Of a DNA stretch of 64,000 nucleotides, positions 18,717-27,234 are shown piece by piece. The DNA is from Planctomycetota bacterium. Lineage in GTDB: Bacteria > Planctomycetota > Phycisphaerae > Phycisphaerales > UBA1924. Position 1 is the first letter of the stretch, and each line of letters begins with the position of its first letter. The stretch spans positions 1 to 64,000 of the forward strand of contig JAUZRR010000008.1 of assembly GCA_030950285.1 (NCBI GenBank), in the 5' to 3' direction. Position numbers and translations under genes: made by a program. The notes beneath the pieces are model-generated. The model was not told where the DNA came from and ran no database searches. It saw only the letters and a program-made list of their open reading frames with translations.

Positions 18717-20297
18717 TCAGCAGCCCGCGGTCCAGGTGTTCAGGAAGACCAGCACGTCGAGGGTGTCCACTTCGCCGTCGCCGTTGGTGTCGGCTTCGGG
18801 GTCGCCGGCGGCCCAGGCGTTGAGGAAGTCGAGCACGTCCTGGGTGTCCACGTTGCCGTCGCGGTTGAAGTCGCCGTCGCAGAAGTTGACGACCGTGAGC
18901 GTGCCGGGCGAAGCGGCGGTCGTGGTCGTGCCGCCGTCGGTGATGGTGGCGATGATGTAGTACGTCCCTTCGTCGAGGTACGCCGAGTTGATGATGTAGA
19001 AGCCCTGATCGCCCGGCGTGTTAACCGAGGTGGGCATGAGCACCTCGTGGCCGTCGAGATCGGGGTGAGTATTGGCGTAGATCGTGACCCAGGTGTCGTT
19101 GTTCTCGGGGTCGGACGCGTTCCACTCGACGCGGTAGGAATCCTCGCCCTGTTCGATGACCGTGTCCCCGGCGGGGGGCGTGGTGACCACGACGGTCGGC
19201 GCCTGGTTGGCGGGCGGGTCGATGGTGAGGGTGTACCCGGGCGAGGTCGCGCCGTTGTAGCCGTAGACGCGGACCGAGTAGTACCCGCGCGGGACGCCGT
19301 TGAGCGAGATGGTCTCGGAGTTGGAGACCCCGTTGGCGATATCAATCCGCTGGCCGTTCTGGTTGTAGAGTTCCATGTCCAGGTCGCCCTGGTTGTGCAG
19401 GAAGTTGATGCGGACGAAGTCCTGGCTGGTGCCGGTCGAGTTGACGTAGAAGCGGAAGTAGTCGTCGTCGGATCCGTCGTGGATGGTCAGCCCGCCCTCG
19501 ACGCGCTGGGGGTTGCACGGCCCGAAGTTGGGGCTGCTCGGGCCGCCCTCGGTGCGGCCGGCGGTCTCGGCTTGGGAGTCGTTGGGCTCGAAGCTGTCGG
19601 GCTCGAGCCCGCCGTTGCCGCCGAGGGTGATGCGGACGCGGGAGATGTTGTTGTCTTCGTTGGATTCGAGGACGTGGTTGTCGGGATCGACTTCGGACTC
19701 GAGCCAGTACTCGCCGTCGGGCACGCCGTCGATGGGGATGACCTGTCCGGACAGCCCCTTGCTGTAGATATCGACCCAGCCGACGCTGAGCCCCTGGATG
19801 GTGCTGTTGCAGGAGTGGAACTCGCCGCCGGGGTTGTAGTTGGGCAGCCCCGAGTCGTACACCGCGAGATCGATGATGCAGAAGCTGGTCTTGAACCCCT
19901 CGGCGACGATCTCGCCGACGCCGTTGAGGCCGACGACCTCGCGGAGGCGGTAGGCCGACCAGTCGTCGAAGTGCATGTGCCCGTGGCTGTCGTGGTGGGT
20001 GAACTGCCCGGCCTCCCGTTCCCAGGAGGTGCCGTCGTCGCGGTAGATGCGCTGGTAGACGGTGCGGGTCTCGCCGTTGATCTCGCCGCCGCGGAGGTAG
20101 AGCTTGCCCAGGCCGATGTTGGCGGTGCCGTTGGAGAGCCGGAGGTACTTGGTGCCGCCCTCGAAGGTGATCTGGTTGTCGTAGAGATAGCTGGGCTCGA
20201 CGTAGATATCGGGGAGCAGGTCGGTCTGGGCGACAGCCTGCCCGGAGAGCGTGCCACAGATCGCGGTGAGGAACACAGCGTTGGTCTTCAGATTCAT
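18717..20297 (-). CDS. Secreted lysyl oxidase-like protein with PPC domain and GC-type dockerin
   Basis: 526 residues from ATG 20297, preceded by a strong AAGGAGG. A signal peptide spans about 1-24. Residues 25-225 resemble the lysyl oxidase catalytic domain: a His cluster HHDSHGHMHF (101-110) where copper is bound in animal enzymes, Lys136 in EGFKTSFC and Tyr178 in WVDIYSKG, at the places of the Lys and Tyr that form the LTQ cofactor, and the closing VLESNEDNN. A bacterial pre-peptidase C-terminal (PPC) domain follows at about 255-350, then an Ig-like segment (about 360-465), then two dockerin repeats ending in GC. Known lysyl oxidases oxidise peptidyl-lysine to aldehydes for cross-linking. 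Activity here is inferred. It shares the dockerin type with the neighbouring protease. Confidence 0.85.
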   Translation of the reverse strand: MNLKTNAVFLTAICGTLSGQAVAQTDLLPDIYVEPSYLYDNQITFEGGTKYLRLSNGTANIGLGKLYLRGGEINGETRTVYQRIYRDDGTSWEREAGQFTHHDSHGHMHFDDWSAYRLREVVGLNGVGEIVAEGFKTSFCIIDLAVYDSGLPNYNPGGEFHSCNSTIQGLSVGWVDIYSKGLSGQVIPIDGVPDGEYWLESEVDPDNHVLESNEDNNISRVRITLGGNGGLEPDSFEPNDSQAETAGRTEGGPSSPNFGPCNPQRVEGGLTIHDGSDDDYFRFYVNSTGTSQDFVRINFLHNQGDLDMELYNQNGQRIDIANGVSNSETISLNGVPRGYYSVRVYGYNGATSPGYTLTIDPPANQAPTVVVTTPPAGDTVIEQGEDSYRVEWNASDPENNDTWVTIYANTHPDLDGHEVLMPTSVNTPGDQGFYIINSAYLDEGTYYIIATITDGGTTTTAASPGTLTVVNFCDGDFNRDGNVDTQDVLDFLNAWAAGDPEADTNGDGEVDTLDVLVFLNTWTAGC

Positions 20298-20470
20298 CTC
20301 GCCTCCTTGGGGGACTTGGTCATGTGGAACTTGGGGGTTTGGGGTTGGGGGTTGGTCTGCCTGAGCATACCGGGAAGGTGCGGCGGGCCGAAGCCGATTT
20401 TCCGATGAGGGTGAAGAACGCCCCTCGAGCCGGGGAAAGCACTCGCCCACCAAGCCAGCCCGTTCGCCCA

Positions 20471-20502
20471 AACAACAGAGCCCGAAGCGCAAGCGAGGAG
20501 CC
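20471..20502. repeat. Degenerate copy of the palindromic intergenic repeat (site 8)
   Basis: It reads ACAGAGCCC, then GAAGCGCAAGCGAGGAGCC. The core CGCAAGCGAG is kept, but the stem has decayed compared with the perfect copies. Nearly the same degenerate form occurs at 47552-47581. Confidence 0.65.
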
Positions 20503-20551
20503 TTCTTGAACGCGAAGGCCGCGGAGGTCTCGAAGAAAGGCGGGGAAGCAG

Positions 20552-20650
20552 CTTCACCACGGAGCACGCGGAGAGCGCGGAGGCAAGGCACAAGGCGGTT
20601 TCACCACAGAGGCACAGAGCCCACAGAGGCAACGCAGAGCAAGAGCACGG
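20552..20650. repeat. Purine-rich imperfect tandem repeat (CACAGAGG type)
   Basis: Two related blocks, TTCACCACGGAGCACGCGGAG and TTTCACCACAGAGGCACAGAG (the second followed by CCCACAGAGGCAACGCAGAG). Each is built from a roughly 9-base unit CAC(A/G)GAG(G/C). I recall this kind of ACCACAGAGGCACAGAG stretch from intergenic DNA of other environmental bacteria; its role is unknown. Confidence 0.6.
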
Positions 20651-20802
20651 ACATGCCACACAGAGCTTCACGCCCCACTGCCCCCCCACCCGTGCCACCG
20701 AGGTGCGGCGGCTCGGAGACGCTCCTCGGTGCTTCCGGTCTCCCGGGTGAGAGTCAGAACACCGAGATCGCCGAGCCGATCCCGGCGGCACGGGCCACTC
20801 AC

Positions 20803-21708
20803 TCACACGTTGCAGATCGCGTACGCCTGCCTCAGGCTCTCGACCGGGTCGCGCGCCGGGATGAACTCCTGACCCAGAAAGCCGGTGTAGCCGGTGGCGA
20901 CGATCGCGTTGCAGATCGCGGGGTAATACAGCTCCTGACTCTCGTCGATCTCCCGCCGGCCCGGCACGCCCCCCGTGTGGTAGTGCGCGATGAACTCGTG
21001 GTAGTCGCGGATGGTGCGGATCACGTCGCCTTCCATGATCTGCATGTGGTAGATGTCGTAGAGCAGCCTGAACCGCTCGGACTCAACCTCTTTGCACAGC
21101 TCCACCCCCCACGGCGTGCGGTCGCACTGGTACCCCTTGTGGTCCACCTTGCTGTTGAGCAGCTCCATGATGACTGTCACGCCCGCCCGCTCGGCCAGCG
21201 GCATGACCCGCCGCAGCGCCTCGGCGCAGTGTTCGAGCCCGGCGGCATCGTCGAACTCCACCCGGCGGTTGCCGCTGAAGACGATCATCGTCGGGATGCC
21301 CGCGTCGCGGACCTTGGGCAAGAGCGCCTCGCAATCGGCGACAAACTTGTCGTGCGTCTCGCGGCGGTTGATCCCGCCGCCGATCGAGACCGGGCCGTTG
21401 GCGACGGCACAATCAAGCCCGAACTCCCGCACCACCGGCCAGTCGGCCTCACCCAGCAACTCGACCGAGCGGTACCCCAGCTCGTCGGCATGACGGCAGA
21501 GCGTGGGCAGCTCGATGCCTCCATAGCACCACCGGCAGATCGACTGGCGCAGCGGGCCGCGGTGGGCGTGGATCTTGCCCGGCTGGTGTTCGGGTTGGGA
21601 CCAACCTGCGGCCGACGCAGCTGCAGCGCTACTGCCCACAATCGCCCCCATACCCACACCAACCCCCACACCCATCGTGCCCAGCGCTTTTCTGCGGTCC
21701 ATGTCCAT
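20803..21708 (-). CDS. Exported TIM-barrel sugar isomerase/epimerase-like protein
   Basis: 301 residues. It begins with a twin-arginine-like signal (MDMDRRKALGTMG followed by a Gly/Ala hydrophobic stretch to about residue 34). The remainder matches the hydroxypyruvate isomerase/xylose isomerase-like TIM barrel: QSICRWCYGG, VIMELLNSKVDHKGYQCD, LLYDIYHMQIMEGD, HYHTGGVPGRREID and FLGQEFIP. The Glu, Asp, His and Glu residues in these blocks are the usual metal ligands. Planctomycetes often encode Tat-exported members of this family of unknown substrate. GGAG lies 6 bases before the ATG. The fucosidase gene is transcribed divergently 145 bases away, which suggests linked carbohydrate use. Confidence 0.87.
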   Translation of the reverse strand: MDMDRRKALGTMGVGVGVGMGAIVGSSAAAASAAGWSQPEHQPGKIHAHRGPLRQSICRWCYGGIELPTLCRHADELGYRSVELLGEADWPVVREFGLDCAVANGPVSIGGGINRRETHDKFVADCEALLPKVRDAGIPTMIVFSGNRRVEFDDAAGLEHCAEALRRVMPLAERAGVTVIMELLNSKVDHKGYQCDRTPWGVELCKEVESERFRLLYDIYHMQIMEGDVIRTIRDYHEFIAHYHTGGVPGRREIDESQELYYPAICNAIVATGYTGFLGQEFIPARDPVESLRQAYAICNV

Positions 21709-21853
21709 CGGGTGCTCCTTGTGGTCCGGGCTGAAGCCCGGGGCTCTGATTCGGTGTTCGGTGTTCGGTGTTCGGTGTGTTCTTGCAGTCTACCGCACGC
21801 CGTCTGGTTTGCGATACGCTGCATCCAATGCCCGCCAGATGAAAGGACCGCCG

Positions 21854-23944
21854 ATGCCTCTGTCCACGACGATCTCGTGCCTTCTTGCTGCCGGGGCGCT
21901 TGCCGCGATGCCGCTCACAGCCGCCCCGGCCGGCGCACAAGTCTCCAGCGCCCAGCCCGAATCCCGATCCGGGGCCCAGCTCTCTGACGACCCCCGCATG
22001 GACTGGTGGCGCGACGCCCGCTTCGGGATGTTCATCCACTGGGGGCTCTACGCGGTCCCCGCTGGCGAGTGGGACGGCACCACCACCCACGCCGAGTGGA
22101 TCCGCACCACCGCGCAGATCCCGCTCGAGACCTACGACGGCTTTGTCGAACAGTTCAACCCGGTCAACTTCGACGCCGACGCCTGGGCCGCGATGGCGGC
22201 CGACGCGGGGATGAAATACATCGTCATCACCACCAAACACCACGACGGGTTTGCCCTCTACGACTCGGCGTTCAGCGACTTTGACATCATGGCGACGCCC
22301 TTCAAGCGCGACATCATGGCCGAGCTTGCCGAAGCGACCCGCGCCCACGGCCTCGAAATGTGCTGGTACTACTCGATCATGGACTGGCACCACCCCGACT
22401 ACCTGCCCCGCCGCGGGTGGGAGGCTGCCGATCGGCCCGAGGGCGACGCCGATATGGACCGCTACGTCATGCACCTCTTTGCCCAGGTCACCGAACTGCT
22501 CACCAAATACGGCGATATCGGCGTCATGTGGTTTGACGGCGAGTGGGAAGCCACCTGGAACTCCAGTTACGGCGAAGCCCTCTACAAACTCTGCCGCGCA
22601 CTCCAGCCCGACGTGATCGTCAACAACCGCGTGGACAAAGGACGCGGCGGCATGGCGGGCATCAGCGACGAAGGATACTTCGGCGACTTCGGCACCCCCG
22701 AGCAGACCATCCCCGCCACCGGCATCCCCGGCGTGGACTGGGAAACCTGCATGACCATGAACGGCCACTGGGGGTACAACGCGGCTGACAAAGACTTCAA
22801 GTCCACCACCGACCTCCTCTGGAAACTCGGCGATATCGCCAGCAAAGGGGGCAACTTCCTCCTCAACATCGGGCCCAAAGCCGACGGCTCCTTCCCGCAG
22901 GAATCCATCGACCGACTCCGCGAGATCGGCGACTGGATGGACGTCAACGGCGAAGCGATCTATGGCACCACCGCCAGCCCCTTCGACACGCTCCCCTGGG
23001 GACGCTGCACCGCCAAGATCGGCGACGAAACCTCGACGCTTTATCTGCACGTCTTCGACTGGCCGACCTCGGGCGTGCTGCGGCTCGACGGGCTGGGCAG
23101 TGAGACCCTCAGCGCAACCCTGCTGGCTGACCCCGGCCGTGCTGTCGGCGTCGAACAACACGACGGCAAGGCCTACTTCCAGGTCGGCACCGGCGCGCCC
23201 GACCCGCACTCCTCGATCATCAAGGTCGAGATCGTCGGCCGGCCGATCGTCTACCGCGCACCAGTCGTCCACACCCAGAGCACGATCCTGGTTGATCCCA
23301 TCGAGATCACGCTGAGCACAAGCTCGCCCGAGCTCGAAGCCCGCTACACACTCGACGGCAGCGAGCCCGACGCCTCCTCGACGCTCGCCGACGGGCCGAT
23401 CACGATCGGCGAGACCTGCGTGCTCACCGCCCGCACCTTCCACCACGGCAACGCAGTCAGCGGCACGACCCGCGTGAACTTCGAGAGGGTCTTGCCACAA
23501 CCCGCGACGGGCGCGCAGGGCGCGCACCCCGGCCTCCGCCGCGAGGTCTTCGAGGGCAAGTGGGACGCGCTGCCCGACTTTGCGAACCTCACGCCGGTCG
23601 CAACCCAGCAGAGCGATACGGTTGCCCTGCCCGAAGAGTATGGAAAGGAGTACGTCGCCCATCGGTACACCGGGCAGCTGCGCATCGAGAAGGCCGGCGC
23701 GTACACCTTCGCCCTCACCTCCGACGACGGCTCAATACTCCGGATCAACGACGAACTCCTGCTCGACAACGACGGGCTGCATGGCAGCGAAACCGTCACC
23801 GGGGTCGTGGCCCTCGACGCCGGCTGGCACCCGATCACCATCGAGTGGTTCAACAAAACCGGCGGGGCCGGGCTCTCGCTGATGATGGGACCGGTCGGCG
23901 GCGAACTCAAAACCATCGAGAACACAGCGCTCTCTCACGATTGA
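21854..23944 (+). CDS. Secreted GH29 alpha-L-fucosidase with PA14 module
   Basis: 696 residues. Signal peptide about 1-27. The GH29 catalytic domain is recognised from DARFGMFIHWGLYAVPAGEW, VITTKHHDGFALYDS and GVMWFDGEWE with the likely nucleophile Asp228. GH29 enzymes remove terminal alpha-L-fucose with retention. After a beta domain comes a chitobiase-type C-terminal segment (ITLSTSSPELEARYTLDG) and then a PA14-like carbohydrate-binding module ending in GWHPITIEWFNKTGGAGL. AAAGGA before ATG 21854 decides this start over ATG 21839. The neighbouring fucokinase and fucose-1-phosphate guanylyltransferase genes could use the fucose it releases. Confidence 0.93.
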   Translation: MPLSTTISCLLAAGALAAMPLTAAPAGAQVSSAQPESRSGAQLSDDPRMDWWRDARFGMFIHWGLYAVPAGEWDGTTTHAEWIRTTAQIPLETYDGFVEQFNPVNFDADAWAAMAADAGMKYIVITTKHHDGFALYDSAFSDFDIMATPFKRDIMAELAEATRAHGLEMCWYYSIMDWHHPDYLPRRGWEAADRPEGDADMDRYVMHLFAQVTELLTKYGDIGVMWFDGEWEATWNSSYGEALYKLCRALQPDVIVNNRVDKGRGGMAGISDEGYFGDFGTPEQTIPATGIPGVDWETCMTMNGHWGYNAADKDFKSTTDLLWKLGDIASKGGNFLLNIGPKADGSFPQESIDRLREIGDWMDVNGEAIYGTTASPFDTLPWGRCTAKIGDETSTLYLHVFDWPTSGVLRLDGLGSETLSATLLADPGRAVGVEQHDGKAYFQVGTGAPDPHSSIIKVEIVGRPIVYRAPVVHTQSTILVDPIEITLSTSSPELEARYTLDGSEPDASSTLADGPITIGETCVLTARTFHHGNAVSGTTRVNFERVLPQPATGAQGAHPGLRREVFEGKWDALPDFANLTPVATQQSDTVALPEEYGKEYVAHRYTGQLRIEKAGAYTFALTSDDGSILRINDELLLDNDGLHGSETVTGVVALDAGWHPITIEWFNKTGGAGLSLMMGPVGGELKTIENTALSHD

Positions 23945-23972
23945 GACACATCGCAAGCATAACTCGTACGTT

Positions 23973-24003
23973 GTAGAGCCCCTCGCGCGAGCGAGGGGAC
24001 AAA
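23973..24003. repeat. Palindromic intergenic repeat (site 3)
   Basis: A perfect copy with GCGA loop between the ends of the convergent fucosidase and fucokinase genes; flanks GTAGAG and GGACAAA. It could double as a bidirectional terminator. Confidence 0.85.
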
Positions 24004-24015
24004 GGTCGCACGCCC

Positions 24016-25440
24016 TCACGGCTCAACCGTCACGACCAGCCCCCGATCATCAATCGCCGCGTCGTACAGCCGCGCGGTGGGGTTGGGCCTGAGCGCACCG
24101 AGTTTCGCCCGCACCCGCTCGGCCGCCGCTGCGTCGGTTGCGATCAGCAACAGAAACCCGCCGCCCCCGGCCCCGGGCAGCTCGTAGCCCGACAGCTCAT
24201 CGCGCACCTCGGCAAACAGCGATTCGATCGCGGGCGTGGTCGAGCCGGGGTCGAGGCGTTGCTTGAGCAACCAGTACGCGCCCAGCGTGCGCGCAAAGGC
24301 GTCGATATCGCCGCACGCCAACTCGTCGCGCATGCGTTCGGCATCGGACTTGAGGTCGCGGATGATCGCAAGGCACTCGGGCTCGCGGGCGAGATACCGG
24401 CCCACAACCTTCTGCACGATGTCGGCTGCGAGACGCTGGAGCCCCGTGTAATAGAGGATCATGCGCGTGCCGAGCTCTTCGCGGGCAGCGCGTGGAATCT
24501 CGATGGGCTCGACCACGGGGCGTTGCTCGACGCCCGGCACAGTGCGCACGATCTTGCACCCCGGCACGATGCCGCCGAGCTGGTCCTGCCATCCGCCGCC
24601 GGTGCGCATGAGTTGTTCGAGCGCACTCGTGCACGCAATCAGCCCATCGCGCGACTCGACCGAACCCGCGAGCGTCGAGAGTGCTGCGAGCGCTGTCGCG
24701 CCGAGGATCGAGCTGGTCCCGAGGCCCGAGCCTTTGGGCACCGCGGCGGACAAAGTAAGCTGCACCCCCCCCCCTACACCGCCTCCAACACCGCCGAGCC
24801 ACTCGCCCAGATCCACCGAGGGGTCGCTCGGCACGAAGCCGGAGAGCACCAGAGCCGCTTTGGGCAAAGACGACCAATCCCGCACCTCACGAAAGCTGAG
24901 CAAGTCTTCGGTGCGTGTATATTCGACCGATTGGTCCAGGTCGATGCTGGTGATCCGCACGGTCGGTTCCTTGCGCAGCGTTGCCATCACCCGCAACGGG
25001 TGCTGCCCGTCGAGCGAGACAGCCGCGTTGACCACCGCGCCCCCGAGTTCGTGGCAGATCGGCGGCGTGTCCGACCAGCCGCCGGCGAGGTCAATCCGCA
25101 CCGGCGCGGTCGCGACGACTGTTTGGCCGAGCGTGGTCGTTGCCCTGCTCGGGTTGGTGGGCAGCGCGACCTGTTGATGGACGATCTCGGCGACCGCGTC
25201 GGCTGCGACAACACCCGGCCCGGCTGCAAAGTGCGCGTCCCACGCTGCGCGCGCGGCCGCGTGTTCTGCCACGAGCAGCTCGGCGCATCGGGCGAGCCTG
25301 GCCCGTTCGAGCGGCGCAGCCCGGGCGGCGGCTTCTGCAACAACCCGCACCGCGTCGTGCGCAGCCGCGGCATCGCCGATCGACGCGACAACCTCGGCAG
25401 CTGAAAGCCAGCGGTCGGCCAGAGCATCTTGCAGAACCAT
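24016..25440 (-). CDS. L-fucokinase-type GHMP kinase
   Basis: 474 residues from ATG 25440, chosen because GGAGG stands 6 bases upstream. About 105 N-terminal helical residues precede a GHMP kinase: substrate-binding RIDLAGGWSDTPP (115-127), the ATP loop PKGSGLGTSS (235-244) and a late LPGAGGGGF block. RIDLAGGWSDTPP is characteristic of the fucokinase part of bifunctional Fkp/FKGP, which makes L-fucose-1-phosphate. The upstream gene supplies the guanylyltransferase activity, so here the two steps are separate proteins. A run of ten C at 24765-24774 encodes part of a Gly-rich loop and could be prone to slippage. Related D-glycero-D-manno-heptose kinases have a similar motif and remain an alternative. 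Confidence 0.88.
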   Translation of the reverse strand: MVLQDALADRWLSAAEVVASIGDAAAAHDAVRVVAEAAARAAPLERARLARCAELLVAEHAAARAAWDAHFAAGPGVVAADAVAEIVHQQVALPTNPSRATTTLGQTVVATAPVRIDLAGGWSDTPPICHELGGAVVNAAVSLDGQHPLRVMATLRKEPTVRITSIDLDQSVEYTRTEDLLSFREVRDWSSLPKAALVLSGFVPSDPSVDLGEWLGGVGGGVGGGVQLTLSAAVPKGSGLGTSSILGATALAALSTLAGSVESRDGLIACTSALEQLMRTGGGWQDQLGGIVPGCKIVRTVPGVEQRPVVEPIEIPRAAREELGTRMILYYTGLQRLAADIVQKVVGRYLAREPECLAIIRDLKSDAERMRDELACGDIDAFARTLGAYWLLKQRLDPGSTTPAIESLFAEVRDELSGYELPGAGGGGFLLLIATDAAAAERVRAKLGALRPNPTARLYDAAIDDRGLVVTVEP

Positions 25441-25498
25441 GTATCCTCCATGCCCGGGGGCTGCCGGCATCGTTCTCGGGTTCTTTCGAGCGTTCGCC

Positions 25499-25528
25499 TG
25501 TCCCCTCGCTTGCGCGAGGGGCTCTATT
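25499..25528. repeat. Palindromic intergenic repeat (site 4)
   Basis: A perfect copy with TTGC loop in the 148-base gap between the guanylyltransferase stop and the fucokinase start, so it lies inside a probable operon. Confidence 0.85.
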
Positions 25529-25588
25529 GAAGCCTGGAGAAACCGCATGGGGCAAAGAGCACGAAGACTCGGCGTCTTTCCCCGGAAA

Positions 25589-27136
25589 TCACACACAGCC
25601 GAGCACTCTCTCGCGGGCGTCGAGCAGGCGGGCGTGGTCGACCGCCGCCATGACTTCGGCGAGGGTGAGTCGGCACGATTCGCTCCAGCCCAAAGGCGGA
25701 AGAGTGCCACTCCACATCCACGCCACCGGGTCCAGCATCGCGCCGGCAACGGTGGGTGTCCAGAGCCTCGCGGCCCAGAGGGTGCGGTCGTTCTCGGCGG
25801 TCCCGGAACCTTCATCGCTGCTGCGCCACAGCTGCGCGGGGTCGAGCCCCGCGCGTTCCAGGAACTCCCGCATCGGCCGATTGCCCAGCGTGCCGCCCGC
25901 GTGAAGCGGCGTCTTGAAATCGTCCTCCACACCGAAACAGACCGCGACCCAGAGATCGGCGTCGGGGCCTTGCATGTCAGGCAGGTCGTGGATCGGCAGA
26001 CAAACCATCCCCCACCCTTCGGGCAACTCGATCGGGCGATCCAGCTCGGGCGGCACACCGACGAGGATGTTGTTGCCGGGGAGCGATGGTGCGCGCACGA
26101 TCGCGGACGACTCGATGAGCACGCGATCGCCGAGGGCTCGTGGCTCGGCGTCGAGGCGGGAGTTCAGGACCCTCGCGCGGCTGCCGGTTTTGTTGAGCGG
26201 CTTCCACGTTGCGATGTGCGAATCCGTATCGATCAGCACGTCGAGCAGCTCGCGCGACGACCCGATGTGCAGGAACGGGGACGTCGGCACAACCGCGGCG
26301 TGGAAGGGTGTTTGGTGGTGCCAGTTGATGCCGTGTGATGGCTCGCGGCGGGCGATCGCGGGGAGGATGTCGCCGTAGAGGTCGATCTGGGGCGAAGCGC
26401 CGCGGCGCGCGCGATCACGGAGTTCGCCCGTGCGCTTGAGCCAGTGTGCAACCGTCGCCGGGTCGAGACAGACGACGCCGGTGTCGATGAGCACGGTGCC
26501 GTCGTCGCGGACTGCGCCGCCCGCTGCGGCTTCGGTGGGCGCGGGCTTGTGAAGAAAGCCCGTCACCTCGCCGGCAGGGTCGAGCTTGTAGACGCCGTGC
26601 CTGGAGCCGCGGTCGGGAGAGCTCGCCCACGCGACACCGACGACGCCCGGGCGATCAAAGCCGAGCTCGCGGGAGCCGATATCGAGAAAGACATCGCCGG
26701 TTGCGATGACGACGCGGCCGTCGTCGGGCAGCGGGATGCGCGAGTAGTCGTCGAGCAGCACGTCGAAGAGCGTGGCGTGGCGCGGGTCGGGCGTGGCGAT
26801 GGGGAGGGGGGTGAAGATCTTGCCTTGCGCGGCGTAGGCGGGAAGGCGGCGTGAATCGCCCCCGGCGTGGATGATGCACACGCGCTTTCGGGCAAAGCGT
26901 GATGCCGGTGCGGGCGCGGACTCGCCGGGTTGGTGCGCATCACGAGACCATCGTTGCGCGAGGTCGGCCAGCGCGAGCAGGGTGGATACGCCCGAGCCGA
27001 CCCGGTGCCCCCGGGGGTCTGGGACAACTGTCGCGGCGGGGGTGCTGCGGGCATCGAGCCCGCGATGGGCGAGTTCGGTGCGGTAGGCGTCGGCCTGGCT
27101 GTCGTTGGATGCGGTCAGGACAACATGATCGAACAC
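25589..27136 (-). CDS. L-fucose-1-phosphate guanylyltransferase-like protein
   Basis: 515 residues from GTG 27136; AGGGGAG lies 6 bases upstream, and GTG 27139 is an alternative. The protein follows the fucokinase/FPGT nucleotidyltransferase pattern: VVLTASNDSQADAY at the start, the nucleotide-binding HAGGDSRRLPAYAAQGKIFTP with SRR-x-P in the Rossmann-type loop, VVIATGDVFLDI, and a C-terminal beta-helix-like part (SRLDAEPRALGDRVLIESSAI). Known members join L-fucose-1-phosphate and GTP to GDP-fucose. The next gene is the fucokinase, giving a two-enzyme salvage path from free fucose to GDP-fucose. It is divergent from the APH-family gene with a gap of 98 bases. Confidence 0.86.
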   Translation of the reverse strand: MFDHVVLTASNDSQADAYRTELAHRGLDARSTPAATVVPDPRGHRVGSGVSTLLALADLAQRWSRDAHQPGESAPAPASRFARKRVCIIHAGGDSRRLPAYAAQGKIFTPLPIATPDPRHATLFDVLLDDYSRIPLPDDGRVVIATGDVFLDIGSRELGFDRPGVVGVAWASSPDRGSRHGVYKLDPAGEVTGFLHKPAPTEAAAGGAVRDDGTVLIDTGVVCLDPATVAHWLKRTGELRDRARRGASPQIDLYGDILPAIARREPSHGINWHHQTPFHAAVVPTSPFLHIGSSRELLDVLIDTDSHIATWKPLNKTGSRARVLNSRLDAEPRALGDRVLIESSAIVRAPSLPGNNILVGVPPELDRPIELPEGWGMVCLPIHDLPDMQGPDADLWVAVCFGVEDDFKTPLHAGGTLGNRPMREFLERAGLDPAQLWRSSDEGSGTAENDRTLWAARLWTPTVAGAMLDPVAWMWSGTLPPLGWSESCRLTLAEVMAAVDHARLLDARERVLGCV

Positions 27137-27234
27137 CACACACTCCCCTGACGTGAGCGAAGAAAAAATACGCCGCGTCCATGCTCTGTGCTGTGGTGCG
27201 CGGTCGCGGGATCGTGTATCATGGCAGCGTCGCC

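Larger units (their letters stand above)
20298..20802. other. Intergenic region, 505 bases, with two kinds of repeats
   Basis: Upstream of the lysyl-oxidase-like gene and downstream of the sugar isomerase-like gene, all minus strand. It holds a degenerate palindromic repeat (20471-20502) and Ala/Cys/Gly-rich tandem-like sequence (20552-20650). Open frames run through on both strands, but their translations are Pro/Arg-rich and change character within the repeats; I call no gene. Confidence 0.6.

Noticed and set aside
18603-20408. A 601-residue Val/Gly/Asp-rich open frame on the plus strand
   Set aside because: It mirrors the lysyl-oxidase-like gene, whose own strand has signal peptide, ribosome site and dockerin.
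20506-21987. A 493-residue open frame on the plus strand
   Set aside because: It starts in the CACAGAGG repeats and is then antisense to the isomerase-like gene.
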